64,000 nt of DNA from Amoebophrya sp. A120 (GCA_905178155.1 CAJINV010000003.1:11883105-11947104); one strand, 5' to 3'; counted from the stretch's first letter, positions 33,656 to 45,718 are shown. The notes: generated by a model not told the origin, from the sequence alone. Numbers and translations: made by a program.

Positions 33656-35944
33656 ATGCTTGCGGTGCCCTTTTCTATTTCCCCTCTACCTGCACGAGTT
33701 GGAGCACGGTTTCCGGCCGTACGGATCACGCCCAAAAGAAGTAGTCTATTAAATCGCCATCGGTATACGACCACTCTGTTACTCGCTAGCAAGTTGACTA
33801 CTCTAACTCTTCCCTTGTTCTGCATAACAACATTCGCTGAACAGGACATCCCCGACCTTGTTTCGGAGGATATCAAGAACTCGTGCCCCGCAGACCACAT
33901 CGACAATTCGCCACGACAAGACAATTCCTCCTGCAGCCACAAAACAACTACACGCGCAAGCCCCATGGTGAAGCGCGGCGAGCCTAATTTTTCTCCGATC
34001 TGCGATGACGACAGCGAACGGAACGACACCGCGTCATGTAGCCCGCCAGCGAGGAAGAACTCCTCTAAACTAAAATCCACTTTCAATACTACTTCCGAAG
34101 AAAAACATGCAAGATCCTCCTCTCCCATGAAGAACAACTTCTACTCCCTGACCCCTCTCGCCCCGCACTTCGGCGCGGAGATTCACGGGGTAGATTTGCC
34201 GAAACTGATGGCCCAAGAACAGCACCAGACTGGAACTACGGGCGGATCCTCCTCCTCTTCCTCCTCTTCCTCCTCTTCTCCCTACACGGAGTTTTTCACG
34301 CAAGTAAAAGAGGATTTGGTCAAGCACCGCCTCCTCCTCTTCCGCAAGCAGTTCAACTTCACGGGGCAGCAGCAGGTCGACTTCTCGAAACACCTCGGGA
34401 AAATCGAGTCGACGTTTCACATATGCATTGCAAACAAATATGATATCTGGGTCTTGCCCTGCAGTTTTTGCATCTGCAAGAAGTTGTTCTGGGACAATGC
34501 GCGCAGTAGAGCGTATTATACAAAGGCTCTTTCTCATCTACCTGGCCCATAGTCTGTAGGAGAAGCACCATTACTTCGCCCTCGAGCCAAAAATTTCAAA
34601 ATTTGACAGTTTTTGCGGGCTGAGCAACACAGATTGATCTTTCCTGTTGCAGGATCCGCATCACAACTTGGCACGACGATGAAGACATGGAATCTTTTTG
34701 CGGTGCATATCACAAGCACGAGAAGTCCCCGCACTCCGACATTTTTCGCGTTTCCAATATGGGAGTGTCAGAATCGAAATTAACAAAATCGAAATGATTT
34801 GTCATGCATAAAATACATTCCAGCTCGAACCCAGTTTCTAAGTGGCGCATGACAAATTCTGGTGGTGCCTGAATACAATTTGTAATGCTGCTTAGGCAAG
34901 GAAGACTGCTTCTCTCATGCTGCTTTAGCAGCTCGAGCTATAACCCCAAACAGGCTTACAATCGGCCTCACTTGCCTGCTCTGCATCGCACACATTTCGC
35001 GTCATGTATTTTATGCATTACAAATTTTTCGATTTTGTCAATTTCGATCCTGACAGTTCCATATCCAACGACGAGGCGGAGGGGTGTACGAATGTTGGGA
35101 GATCCGGGTGGCACGTGGACGGGACGTTTATGGAGACGCCGTTCTATCCCGTGCAAATATGTCTGGGTCTGGAAGATTCCGAGTTTGTCATGCTAAATCT
35201 CGTCGAAGCAAAAATTGGTGTTGCGTGACCAGGACGAAAAGTCAGCACTTTTGGTGACCAGAAGGCACCATTTCTCATGCGGATTGTGCATCGCGGAGCC
35301 TTCTCAAAACTTGCGATGCTAGAGCCGACAGTCCAGACCTTCTGGGTCATGCGAGAGCTGTATCACAGATCTTGCATCTTCCAGACCCAGACATATTTGC
35401 ACTGGATACGTTCCAGTACCAAACCATGTACTTCGAATCGGTGGCGGAGGGCGGGGACACGCTGTTCATGCCGTTGAAAGAGTTTTACGAACAGCAGACG
35501 ACTGACTGCCGAAATCGCTGGAGCACGCTGTGGATGGTCACCGGGCGGAGGCAAGCGCCGGTGCATCCTCTGGTCTACCAGCACCCCCACCGGAAAGACA
35601 CGACGATGTTGTTTCATTGCGGGGAGCCGTTCTGCAGCGGGTGGCTGCGGGACGATGTGGATCAGAACCGGGGCCAGGAGAGACTTCTCCATCCGCGGAT
35701 CGTGCAAAAGGAGCTGACGGAGAAACTACAGAAGGCGATGGAAGAAAATATAGGGCTGGCGATGAAGTGGCAGAAGGGGGATTTTGCTATCAACGATAAC
35801 CTCGGATTGGCACACTACGCAACCGAGGGTACGCAGGGGGACCCAAGAAGGGCGGGTTTGCGGATTTTGCACCGCACGACGGTTGTTGGCGGGGAAGAAA
35901 CGATTCCGCGAAAAGCGGATGGCCGGAGAAGCTTTTTTCCGTGA
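33656..35944 (+). CDS. TauD/TfdA-family Fe(II)/2-oxoglutarate dioxygenase, four exons
   Basis: Exons: 33656-34421, 34715-34757, 35069-35144 and 35414-35944; 471 residues. The family hydroxylates small organic substrates (taurine and relatives) using Fe(II), O2 and 2-oxoglutarate; the substrate here is unknown. The domain starts near residue 165 with LTPLAPHFGAEIHGVDL, then VKHRLLLFRKQ. The iron-binding HxD is His285 and Asp287 in GWHVDGTF, which exists only in exon 3. The second iron His is His429 in LAHYA, and Arg449 in ILHR is the expected 2-oxoglutarate Arg. The N-terminal 160 residues are an extra Ser/Lys-rich region with a basic, hydrophobic start that may target an organelle. All three introns are introners, two of them bracketing the exon that encodes the metal site. 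The start is the first in-frame ATG and is uncertain. Confidence 0.88.
34250..34281 (+). repeat. CCTCTT-type microsatellite in coding sequence
   Basis: A TCCTCCTCTTCC-type run encodes a serine tract in the dioxygenase, between the first domain motif and the main fold. Confidence 0.85.
34422..34714. mobile_element. Introner, divergent family 1; AT-AC borders possible
   Basis: 293 bp. Left TATGCATTGCAAAC with ATATCTGGGTCTTG inside; right TTTTTGCGGTGCATA. Exact duplication TCACA. Removal gives TTT CAC AAG CAC in frame. It is the only exact-duplication element for which one cut position gives AT...AC ends. Confidence 0.85.
34758..35068. mobile_element. Introner, family 5, long inverted repeat
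   Basis: 311 bp. The ends form an inverted repeat of roughly 60 bp with few mismatches, containing TGTCAGAATCGAAATT on the left and AATTTCGATCCTGACA on the right. It starts TATGGGAG and ends TTCCATA. Exact duplication TCCAA. TTTGTCATGC near 34799 and GCATGACAAA near 34848. Confidence 0.9.
35145..35413. mobile_element. Introner, family 1
   Basis: 269 bp. Ends TATCCCGTGCAAATATG and CATATTTGCACTGGATA. Exact duplication CGTTC. Removal gives CCG TTC CAG TAC in frame. Confidence 0.9.
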
Positions 35945-36770
35945 AAGAATGTACTTAAATGATGTCACGCAGATTACAGAATCTAAGACTCGCAGTTGCA
36001 GTTTGACAATGCTCTGTTGACAAAAACTGCAGGCCCGGTCATTGATAATTGTGGTATAAAAATCCCTTGCCCAGCACGGAGGTGTCGCATTCGTCGTCCA
36101 AAAAAACGGACAAATGGATCTCGATTTAGTACACGTCTTCGCGGGCACGATGTTGAACCAAGTCTGGTGGCTTTAGCGACAGTTTTTAGTGGGGTATTAT
36201 GGGGCTTTGAAGGCAGCTCTATGTGGTTCGCGCATTTGGCCAAAACAACTGAGGGCAAGAATCTGAACATCTCGGAGCGATGACTAGCTGATGTTGGCAA
36301 GACGATCTTGCTAGCCTGGTCTGTAGAAATGTACAATATCTTTCTTCGAACTGGTACTGGTTGTCCCCTACTACAAAGTTGCAAACAGGTTTTGATTTCT
36401 ATAGCAGCAACCGTTTCCATATAAAAAGCACCTCCTTGTTCATCTTTCTGTTCGCTCCTACTTTCGTTGTCGTCGCAATCGCATACGGCTCACGTCGACC
36501 ACCTAATCCAAGATTTTACGCTCGTCAGAGAATACGGACGTTTGTTCACCACTCCAGTGCTTGCTATACGGAAATAAACCTTTTGGTCCAGCAGAACTGC
36601 AAGAAGCAGAGGAGACATTAGCAGTGCGGTTACAGGGCGGGCACCAGGACCAGCATTTGCGGTGCAAGACCTCTGTGAAGAGCTTCGGAAGTAGGGGGCG
36701 GCCTGTTACTACACGCACGGGTTCCGGTTCTATAAGAAGGTGAATACGATCAAGTCAAAACTTGTTCCCC
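35945..36770. other. Intergenic, nothing recognised
   Basis: Spacer between two + strand genes. The 95-codon ORF at 35996-36283 begins at TTG and shows no domain. Confidence 0.5.
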
Positions 36771-39359
36771 ATGGCCGAGGATTTCCACTTCCTCGACGGC
36801 GGAGGTGATGCCTTTGGCGGGCAACCCCCACCAGCAGGACCACAACAACCTCAATTTGGGCAGCAGCAGCACCCGCAACAACCCGGGGACCAACCGCAAC
36901 CAACCCCGTTTGGGCAGCAACCCGTCCTCGCACCTGGCCCTTCTCCTTTCGGGAATACTCCACAGCAGCAACCACCTCCCGCTCCAACGCCGTTCGGGCA
37001 GCAGCCGAATAATACCGGTTTTGGGTCATCGCAAGCCTCAAACGCATATCAAATGCAAAAGTGTCTGGGTCTGGAACATTCTAAACTTGTAATGCTGTCT
37101 CTGGATTCTGAAAGAATTTGTAGTATTGCATGACCAGCAAGAGGACTCCAGTTTGTGCTACGCGGAGAGGGCGTTTCCCATGCGGTACACGTATCACAAA
37201 GCGCTCTAAAAATCTGTGATGCTACGGCATGCATCACAGACATCATGGGTCATGGAAAATATGTATGACAAATCTAGAAATCCTCCAGACCCGGACACTT
37301 TTGCATTTGATAACGCACCACCCGACTTTTTCGGCGGCGGCGGCAGTGCGGCGCAGGGGGGTAGTGCACCATCCGGGGGACCGAGGTTCTCACCGTTTGG
37401 GGAGGGAGCCGGGACGGCGAACAGTCAGCCGCAGACGCAGCCGTATTTCAAGTAGTTGGGATGAAGGTTTCTTTGTATAAGATCATGCGATATTTAGCAG
37501 TTCTTGCGTGACAAGATGTATGTGCGTACTCAATTACTCCTCACAGCAGTTTTGTTCGCACAACGAAAATTCCAGGTACATAAATCTCCAAATCGACCAA
37601 GAGGATGTGCTCGGTGAACGCGCACCCAGCGGCACTTCTGGTCGAGGGGCACAGAACAGTACTATGGACGCTGCGCTGGATACGAGGATGGGGCTGTTTG
37701 TACTGACAAAAGTTTTTTCTCTGTATCAGACTCGACACTAATTTTTTTGATCATACACTGCTTGTAATACAACTGCTAGCATGACAAATAATCCTACCCT
37801 ATCAGGATTATCAACATTCAGGTCCAAACGGCTACGTCCGGTGGGAGTTTCAAGCAAGTGAAACCCGAGCTGGCCCACAAGTACGGCGTCGATGTCGGAA
37901 GCGCGCGAGGGGTCTCGGTCACGCAAATGAGGAAGGCAGCGGTAAAAGATTTGTTTTTGGTACGACGTTCTGCTGCAATCTCCTGAAGACGGTACGTATA
38001 ATAGTACATGATCGGAATTACTAGGATATGAGTACTAAAGCTCTGGTTGTCCTTGTTCACCAATGCCCCAACAGCAGCGCATTTATTTCATGAGTAGAAA
38101 GTTTTTTCATACATAAACAATCAAAACAGGCCGGCCCTGGCTCCTTCAGTTCCACGCTGGATGGGCACAAGCAAGAGGGCGACCGCGCTATCATGGATAC
38201 CATGAGTACCCGAGCGTCGGCCGCGACGTTGAAGGCCGTCACGCTCGATTTTGAGGTGCAAGGGCTGAAACTGCAACACACCAACGACCGGGACATCTTC
38301 GACTTGGTTGTGCAAGCAGAGACAACGCAAGAGTACACAGACCAGGTCTTCTTCGGGTTTCAGGGGATGTTGTGCGCCGCGGCCTTGGTGGTGTTGTATG
38401 TGCTTTTCGGTTACTGGTCGAATCCGACCGACTGTCTGTCTCTGCTGAAGCTCTTCGAACCTGGGCTGTCCAGAATAACCTTCGCGCTCGCACAGGTATT
38501 AAAGATTTCTGTTTATTTTGAGACAGTGTCGTGTTTGTGGACATGCGTAAGTGACGAGAGAGAACAAGTCCTAAAACAACACTAACGGCTGATCAAATGA
38601 GTTGCCAAGAATGAATCCCCATGATGGTCATCTCTTCAGATCGCCTCCGTCGGCGCACTCCTGCGGCTGGTGAAGTGCTACGAACACTTGCGCGCCTTCG
38701 AGGTTTTCGAGAACAATTTCACCCAGCTCCGTGACCAGGCGATGGAGCCGATCGAAAACAACAGCTCGTCAACCGCTACCACGACCCAACTCGCAGCGCT
38801 GAATGCTAGTACCACCGCACATCAAGGGAAATCCGCCACGACCCTGTTCAACAACTATGCGAATCTCCAGCTTTTGTCCGAGAACCGCGTCCCGGTCGTG
38901 AAGCAGGCGGGCGTGTGCGTCGCACAGGCGGCAGCGAACATCGCGGTGGTGTGTTTGTGCATGATCACCAGTTACAACGACATGCGGATCAAAAACGGGT
39001 ACAACCAGGACTTTGGGACTTGTCCAACCGCCAATAAACCGCTGACGGGCACGACCACGTTCTCCACCGGAACGTTCACGACGGGGGGAAGCACCTACAA
39101 CCTCGCCACCCAGGGCTACACCGTCACGCTGGCGAACGCAGACGCCGCCGCGCCGGCGTGCGCGTGTACCTGCGCGGACTGCTGCTGGAAGACGCCGAAC
39201 TATTTGGCAGAATTTGAAAGCAGCGGGTTCGACTCCTGGCGCGTGCAAACGATGGTGAAGGCGATTTTCGCGCTGGTCGCGTTTGCATTGGCGGTCAAGG
39301 AGCGGTCGACCACTTTCTACTACTGCACGCTGCCGGTCATACATCCACGTGGAATTTGA
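36771..39359 (+). CDS. Multi-pass membrane protein with PFGQQ-rich N-terminus, six exons
   Basis: Exons: 36771-37046, 37318-37442, 37576-37699, 37822-37941, 38130-38495 and 38640-39359; 576 residues. Intron 1 is an introner; the other four are GT-AG (phases fit throughout). Residues 1-140 are Pro/Gln/Gly-rich with repeated PFGQQ, disordered, and may be cytosolic. Hydrophobic helices lie at about 293-311 (MLCAAALVVLYVLFGYW), 425-445 (AQAAANIAVVCLCMI) and 542-556 (MVKAIFALVAFALAV). A Thr/Gly-rich loop with a cysteine cluster (ACACTCADCCW) lies between the last two and looks exposed to an oxidising compartment. I recognise no family. The PFG repeats recall nucleoporins, but the membrane helices argue against a plain FG-Nup. 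Confidence 0.82.
37047..37317. mobile_element. Introner, family 1
   Basis: 271 bp. Ends TATCAAATGCAAAAGTG and CACTTTTGCATTTGATA. Exact duplication ACGCA. Removal gives AAC GCA CCA CCC in frame. Confidence 0.92.
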
Positions 39360-41365
39360 GCGGAGGGAATGGGTGTTTTTTGTGGTTGAAGGTTGGAAGC
39401 TGTGGTGAGATGAAGTCCGCCTTAAAATTGCCGCGAGCAGGCTGAGATGAATCCATCGCGTGTAGTGATCATCGGGAAGCACTCGCACTGGCGTTGCAGT
39501 ACTGCAAAAGTATGATCATACTCAGGACAGGCGAATTTTGCGGACTGCCTGTTTGCACATGCGCAATGTTTTTCGTGGTTGCGATGCGCCATCTTCGCAG
39601 TGTGTTCTTGTTGACTGGGAGCTACATGGAAGAGCCCGCAAAACCGGGAGCAGGGTGATGCATATAAGAAGCAGGGCACTTGTCTCCACCGCGTAAGTAA
39701 AAGCGACGCCCGGCGGCCTGTGGTCCTCCAAGCCGTTGGCCATGGAAGCCGTGCGAAGGCCTGCCAGGGTGACGCCGCCGGGGCCCACAGTATGCAGATC
39801 AGGGGGGAGCTCGGGCGGAGGTTCGAACGGTCTGGGCCCTGATCTCCAGAGAAGTGCCCGGGCGACTTGGGGCGGCATGTGGTTCAACCACAGACAGCAA
39901 GCAGCGGCGCCCTGCTGACCGAGGGGCGGCGGCTCGAGTCCACCAGCCCCGGGCGAGGTGGGTGCGTGCCCGGGCGGAACGTTTTGCAGAAAAGACGCAG
40001 GGCCGGGCGAAGCGGAAAGTAGGAACGTTCTCGACTGCAAACTCAACCAGCTCCACCTCAGCGATTTTATTTTTTGCGAGTTTCTCTGCTACGAGCAGAG
40101 ACCCCCAGTGATGTCCTTCGCTCGCTTCTGTGGCGCGGGCAGCCTACGCATACGCCGCCCGCCGCCGAGAGTGCGACGAGAGTGAGCGCGCCTACGCCGG
40201 GAAGGCTAGCGGTATGCGAGCGGGCGCCGTTTGGGTCTACTGGCGAGCGGGGCGCCACTTGTGGCCTGCGGGCCGGAGTGCTTGGTTGCAAAAATTGGCG
40301 GACGCGCGAACGGCTCTGCCGCGCTTGCCGGACACGGCCGCCGCCCACAGAGGCCGAAGGCGGAGGCGGGCGCCGCGGCCGCCTATCGGGCAAGCCGGTC
40401 GACTGGGGCGCGCCGGGCCCCAGTATCCGGCGCTACATGGAACAGGGAGACGGCGCGGAGCGTGACAAGAACGGCGACGGCCGTCGCCGCCATCGGAGAA
40501 GACGCCGCAGCAGCCGCCCAGTTCTCGGCGCCGTACTGGGCTGAAGTTTGCAAGCCGGGCGCAGTCGGCAGCGCGCGCCCCCGCGAAAAGCCACCAGGGC
40601 CGCACATAGGCGGGCCCAAGTGGCCCCGCGGCGGGCGCTCTTTACCGCTGGGCCGCCCGCAAGCGGTTGGGCCCCGGGGGCGGGAGGCGGCAAGCGGGCG
40701 CGCGCCCTCCCTCGGCGGCCGCTTTTCGCGGGAAACCTCAGCCGGCGTGCCTTCATGCGGCGCCACCGGCGCGCGGGCTGGCGAAAGGAGGCGGGGGCGG
40801 GCCCCCGCGGGCGCTCTGTTCTTGCACGTGCGGGCGCGGCGCCAGCCTGCTTTGCATTTGTAAGCAAGGCGCGCGCCGCCGTGCCCCAACTTGTCGCGCC
40901 AGGATGGCAGGGCTGCTCACGTCCGGGGCTGCCGTGTCTGTGTGGCTAAGCATTGCTTCGCAATGATTCTCGCTATGCTATTGCAGCGTCGCGCCCCCTT
41001 TGTGTCCCTTGACTCTGCCTGCAGCGAAATTGTTACCGAGTGCCGCACATTGGAGAAGGAAGCGTTAATGTTCTACCCCTAGGAAAGTGAGGGGCCGTTA
41101 GAAACTGGCGCGAGCGATTTCCGAGCGGATAGGCGTCGGTGTCAGAACTCGAAGGATTTTGAGGAGTAGGTGGAGAGCGTGGAAACCCGCTAAAGTAGTG
41201 GTCTGCTCGTGCTGGTGGACTTCTCAAACCCCCCCTCATGATGTCAGTGGAGAGCATAGGGCGCCCTGGCCTGTTTGCCCGCCCAGCGAATTCTCCAAGT
41301 AACTGAGGTGTGTGTTCTCGCGTCGTGCGATTCCCTGCGATTGGTCGTTACTGAAGCAAGAAAAC
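39360..41365. other. Intergenic with GC-rich island 3 (about 39.7-41.0 kb)
   Basis: As for the other two islands: very GC-rich, with open frames in many phases on both strands and no coherent gene. The flanks at 39.4-39.7 and 41.0-41.36 kb have ordinary composition and no features. Confidence 0.55.
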
Positions 41366-41902
41366 ATGGCAGGCGATCCCAGCAGTACCATGTCGGCTAT
41401 GGAGCTGAAGCTCCTAGAGGAGCGCAAAGCGCTGCAGGAAGCCCTCGAGGCGGAGCGCCGGCGGACCGCGGAGGCACACTTAGAAATGGAGCGCCGAGTT
41501 CTCGAGGAGCGTCGCCTGCGACTGGAAGCGGCCGAGCGAGAGACGGCCGAAAAGCGAGAGACAGCCGAAAAGAGAGAGGCTGCCGCCGCCAGGATGGAGC
41601 GCGAGTGCGCCGCACGATGCGTGGCAATCGAAGCCGCTGAGCGGGAGGCCACGTCACTGCGCGAAGCTGCGGAGCGCGAAGCGACCGAGCTCCGGGAGGC
41701 CGCGCAACGGGATGTCGCGGCGATGCGGGTAGCGGCGGACGCGCAAATCGATAGTTCGGCGTCCACGTACGCCACCGGGTCACTTACGGGAACAGGAGAG
41801 ACTGAACAGAGCTTGTTTTCACTTGAACACGATCTCGCAGGATTGTACCCGGACTTTTATGATCCTGCGTCCTGGCCACCGGTACTTTTTGGTCTACCTT
41901 AA
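41366..41902 (+). CDS. Coiled-coil protein, 178 residues
   Basis: Single exon. From about residue 10 to 125 it is almost entirely Glu/Ala/Arg with heptad spacing (ELKLLEERKALQEALEAERR; ERETAEKRETAEKREAAAAR), predicting a long helix. The C-terminal 45 residues are different: Ser/Thr-rich, then acidic and aromatic (LFSLEHDLAGLYPDFYDP). The open frame also extends upstream to 41312 without ATG, so I chose the ATG at 41366. Function unknown; a structural or scaffold role is likely from the coiled coil alone. Confidence 0.6.
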   Translation: MAGDPSSTMSAMELKLLEERKALQEALEAERRRTAEAHLEMERRVLEERRLRLEAAERETAEKRETAEKREAAAARMERECAARCVAIEAAEREATSLREAAEREATELREAAQRDVAAMRVAADAQIDSSASTYATGSLTGTGETEQSLFSLEHDLAGLYPDFYDPASWPPVLFGLP

Positions 41903-42066
41903 GCACGTTAAAATGCGATGTGATAGACCGCACTACGTCGGTTTGCAACGCGAACAGGACTCTAGCTCAGTCGGAACTTTGCCGGTCATGCCGACGTTAA
42001 TCAGAATTGAACTTTCAAAATCTAAACAATTCTACCGTCTAGGCCGACCATTCCAGCGCCTTCGAC

Positions 42067-45000
42067 ATGCCGTATCCGCCGGGCGACCCAACCTGGTTTA
42101 ACGAAAAGGGCACTGGCTCGCAGCCTTCCTGGCCGGGTACTACAACTAGCGGCTACAGCAATCAATACAATCAGTTGGACGGGTCAACAACAGCATCAAG
42201 TTACGGAGGACCACAGGGAGGCGCAGGCGACTGGCGCAATCGCCAGGCGGACCAGTACGGAAAAGGCGGGCCGTCCGCGGGTTCGTGGGGACCACCACCG
42301 CCGCAGCATAAGGGTAGTGGTGGCCGTGGGAAGTGGGGCGGCGCACCTCCCGCGGGTCCTCCGGGATACAATGGCGCGCAACACTACAACGTGTACAATT
42401 GTGCTGGCGGTGGGTCATCGTCTGCTTCTTCCACTACCTACACAGACGACACTGCTTCCTGGGCAGGGGGGCCACCGTCTTCCTACAATGGCTGGTCGGG
42501 TGAGGAATCTCACGGATACGGTGCGCCAGCAGCCGGAAATAACAGCAGCGCCTATGCCTACGGTGGTGGCAACGATTCCGGAGGTAATAGTGGTGATCAT
42601 TACAATAATCCCGGCTACAGCCAGCAAAACCGTCCATCTTACAACAGCACTGCCCCGCCAGACGACGTCAGCAGCACGGCCGCCGCGTCCGTCGGACTGT
42701 GGTCCGACGTTGGAACCGCGGGCCCAGGACCAGCTGCGGTCGCGTCGGTGAGCGCGGCCAGCGTGACTGTGATTGGCGAAAAGATGACGGGAAGTGACGG
42801 CACACGACACGAGCTGGCACTCGCGGAGACGAGTCCACGGGGGCCAGACGCCGTGGTTGACAACGTCGCTGGCTCTTTTGCTCCTCCAATTATCCCGTCC
42901 TGCGGCGATGGAATTGCTGGGACTAGTGCCGAACAAGGTGTTTTTTCGAATGTCAAACCCGCAGCGTTTCTGCAACCTGTCGTCCCCACGGTCGAGCGAA
43001 AGGAAGCGTCTGAGGTCACTGTCGGCCACCCCGTCGAGATCAAGCCGCGCGCTCCCGCCGCTGCCCCGGAAGCTCCCCCTGGGTTGGTGAAAACCGAGTC
43101 AGGTTGTAGCGGCAATAATAATGCTGGCGCGACGTCGACTCACGACGCCAGCAGTGCGACGTCGACGGGAGTTGGTCCGACAAGCGGTAGCAATAGCGCG
43201 CATGCGCCTAGTACTCGTCCCGATCCCGCCCAACACGCGACGACCAACTCTGGTCCGCACATAGTACACAACTCGGCCTTTCAACAGTGCGGTCCTGCGC
43301 ACCACCAAATGCCCGATTACAACACCTGGAGCAGCCACCAGCATCCGCAAAATTACGCAGGTTCATCTGGCCCTGCACCTGGCCCGTCGCCCCATCACTA
43401 CGGAAGCTCTTCCTACTATCCCGGCTGCAACTACCAACAAAACACGGCAATGAATAATTCATCGGTTGGGTACGGCAATCGGTGGTGGGGGCCTCCTAGG
43501 AACGGAAATTACAGCGACTGGGGGCTTCAAAATGAGTACGGGGGTCAACATCCGTGGCACCAAAAAGGAGGGCAAAAAGGAGGCAAGTATAATGCGAACC
43601 AAAGTTATTGCAACAGCGGCCAGATTTTTCATATGACCGGTAAAAACAATTCTACTGCTTCCGCCCATTGTCCCCAGATGAACCTAAGTGCGACCGGCGC
43701 CGCAAGCAGCCAGGATCCTAATGGTAGCTGGCAGCAAAACCAGCAGCGCGTGTGGTGGCACAAAAACAAGCGGAATGTGCAGAGCTGGAAGGTGAAGCCG
43801 TATCTGTGGGACGAAGCGTTGCAAGATGTCCCCCTGGATGCGAACATTCCGGAACACGCCCGCAAGCAGATCGCGGCGCTGAACCAGACGAGTCGCGACA
43901 TCATTTCAAACACGGTCAGTACCTCCAAGAAGAAAAAGGCCGTTCACAAGGCGGAGCTGGCCAAACAGCGTAAAATCGAGAACCCTCTGATGGGAGAGGC
44001 GCTGGCGCGGGTACAGCAGAAGACGATCGAGGTAGAGGAATACCACGCGGGAAAGCGCGATATTGTGACGCTCGGGGAATACGTTGTGATCGCGCGAACC
44101 CCGGAAGAAGAACTGAGGAAGATGTTTGGCGTTCGCAATCTGGACATCTTGCGGCCGCGCCGAAGGCGGCACTACAAGTTTGCGGTGGTTTACGACTTGC
44201 AGATTCAAGATGAGTTGGAGGATTTCACGATGAAATATCCACCGATGAAAGGAGCCATCTTTTTCCAATTTGTCTCATGCAAAATGGAGGCACGATGCAG
44301 ATGCATGCACAGCCCCCCGTCTTTGGAATGCAAAATTTGATGAGGATGGTTCGTTTTTCAGTGTATATGAAACAGCGGCTCGGCGGCAATGATGGGGAGA
44401 ATTTGCGGAACATTGCGAGAATGAGTCGGGACGTGGTGCTCCATCTGAACATTTACGGCAGCCGGGAGGATCCGCTTTTGATAGTATTGGTTTTCTTGTT
44501 TCTTAAGTTTATTGATCGCGATGTCGATGGTGTGCACTTATCAGTAAAGAATTTTTGCTTGTTTTGTCCTGCACTTCTATTTTGATTTTTTTTCTTCCAA
44601 TCTTTTTTTTCCCTAAACAACTACAAGCATCTCGAGACGAGTCACCAGGAAGCTTACGAATACGGGATGAAGGCCATCGAGTTTGTGCTCCGCAAGGTCT
44701 ACCTACAAATGGACGCTTGGGCGGTGGATAAGGATCACGTGACGACCAACCTCGGTCTATCCTGAGTAAAAACGTACCAACACCAGAGTTGTAATGCAGA
44801 TTTGCAAAGACAGGAAGACTTGTAATGCGCATCCCCATGAGAGCCATTTCCAATCGTGTTTTGGAATTTGTGATGCTGTGAACAGGATGAGGAGGTGGAT
44901 TTGTTATGCGGCTTCCCTTGCTAAACTGCACTACAATACAGCCTGCAACTTGTCGTGCGTGACTCCCAAAACTCCTAGGTTTGTGTTGCAAAATCCTCAT

Positions 45001-45718
45001 CCTGACTCTGGTGTGGCTACGTTTTTATTCAGGATACGGTCTTCGCGTGCGCAAAGTGGAAAAAAACCAGGATTACGTCCCACTTTTGAACGCTCCGTTT
45101 CCTCGCCTCCGCGGGGTCGACTTAAAACAGCACGGCATCGTGGACTCCAACCCTTTCATCAAAGCGCGGGGCACCGAGGAGGACGAGGAGGGTGAGCAAG
45201 GAGTTCATCTCGGAACGAAGAGTACTATGTTGAACACTGCTCCTTCAAGTTGTTCTTCTCCGGAAGAAGCCGAGGCTTTAACAAGCAGTAGCAAAGTATT
45301 TGCTTTCAAACCCTCCGACCCGCTGGCCATGTTCAGTTCCCAGTTTGGCGGGAAACAGAAGCTGTTGAAAAAGCCGCGGAAAATAAAGGCTCCAGGTGGG
45401 GCCGCTATAACGAAGGCGAGCAAGAAAACGTTGCTGCCGGCAGTCCTTGAGGGGAAGGAGGAAAATGAAAACGAGCCGGACGTTGAAGACGCACGCGGCG
45501 CCGAGGGTGAAAACTACGTTGCTGGAAGCACTTGCGCCGGCCCCGCAGCCTGTCGCAGCGCCGTCCACGAAGGGGACGCGGGTCGTGCGACTTCGCCGTT
45601 GGCATCAAAGACCTTGAATAGTTTGAACTTGAGCAAGGCGAAGACTGATCTTGCCGGGGCGAAAGCTGACGAATGTATATGGGAAGTCAGTGCCAATTTT
45701 GATCCCATTAATTACTGA
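42067..45718 (+). CDS. Prion-like Gly/Ser/Asn/Tyr-rich protein with basic conserved-looking C-terminus
   Basis: Residues 1 to about 560 are low complexity (Gly, Ser, Asn, Tyr, Gln, Pro; motifs like GYSNQYNQ and NYSDWGLQN), as in RNA-granule proteins. A folded, basic part follows (VWWHKNKRNVQSWKVKPYLW; KKKKAVHKAELAKQRKIENP; LRPRRRRHYKFAVVYDL). The frame must shift between 44214 and 44340: either a very short intron or a sequence break. Then come GT-AG intron 44484-44627, exon 44628-44757, introner 44758-45041 and exon 45042-45718. The part after the shift (VVLHLNIYGS, then KAIEFVLRKVYLQMD) has a KH-domain-like look, which with the low-complexity half suggests RNA binding; this is an inference. 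The last 150 residues are disordered. Confidence 0.7.
44758..45041. mobile_element. Introner, family 3
   Basis: 284 bp. Left TATCCTGAGTAAAAACGTAC, right ACGTTTTTATTCAGGATA; inner arms CACCAGAG / CTCTGGTG. Exact duplication CGGTC. Removal gives CTC GGT CTT CGC in frame. Confidence 0.9.

Noticed and set aside
44239-44490. Introner starting at TATCCACC and ending TTTTGATA in the low-complexity gene
   Set aside because: The flanking 5-mers TGAAA and GTATT do not match, the ends are not inverted repeats, and removal would delete coding-looking sequence.
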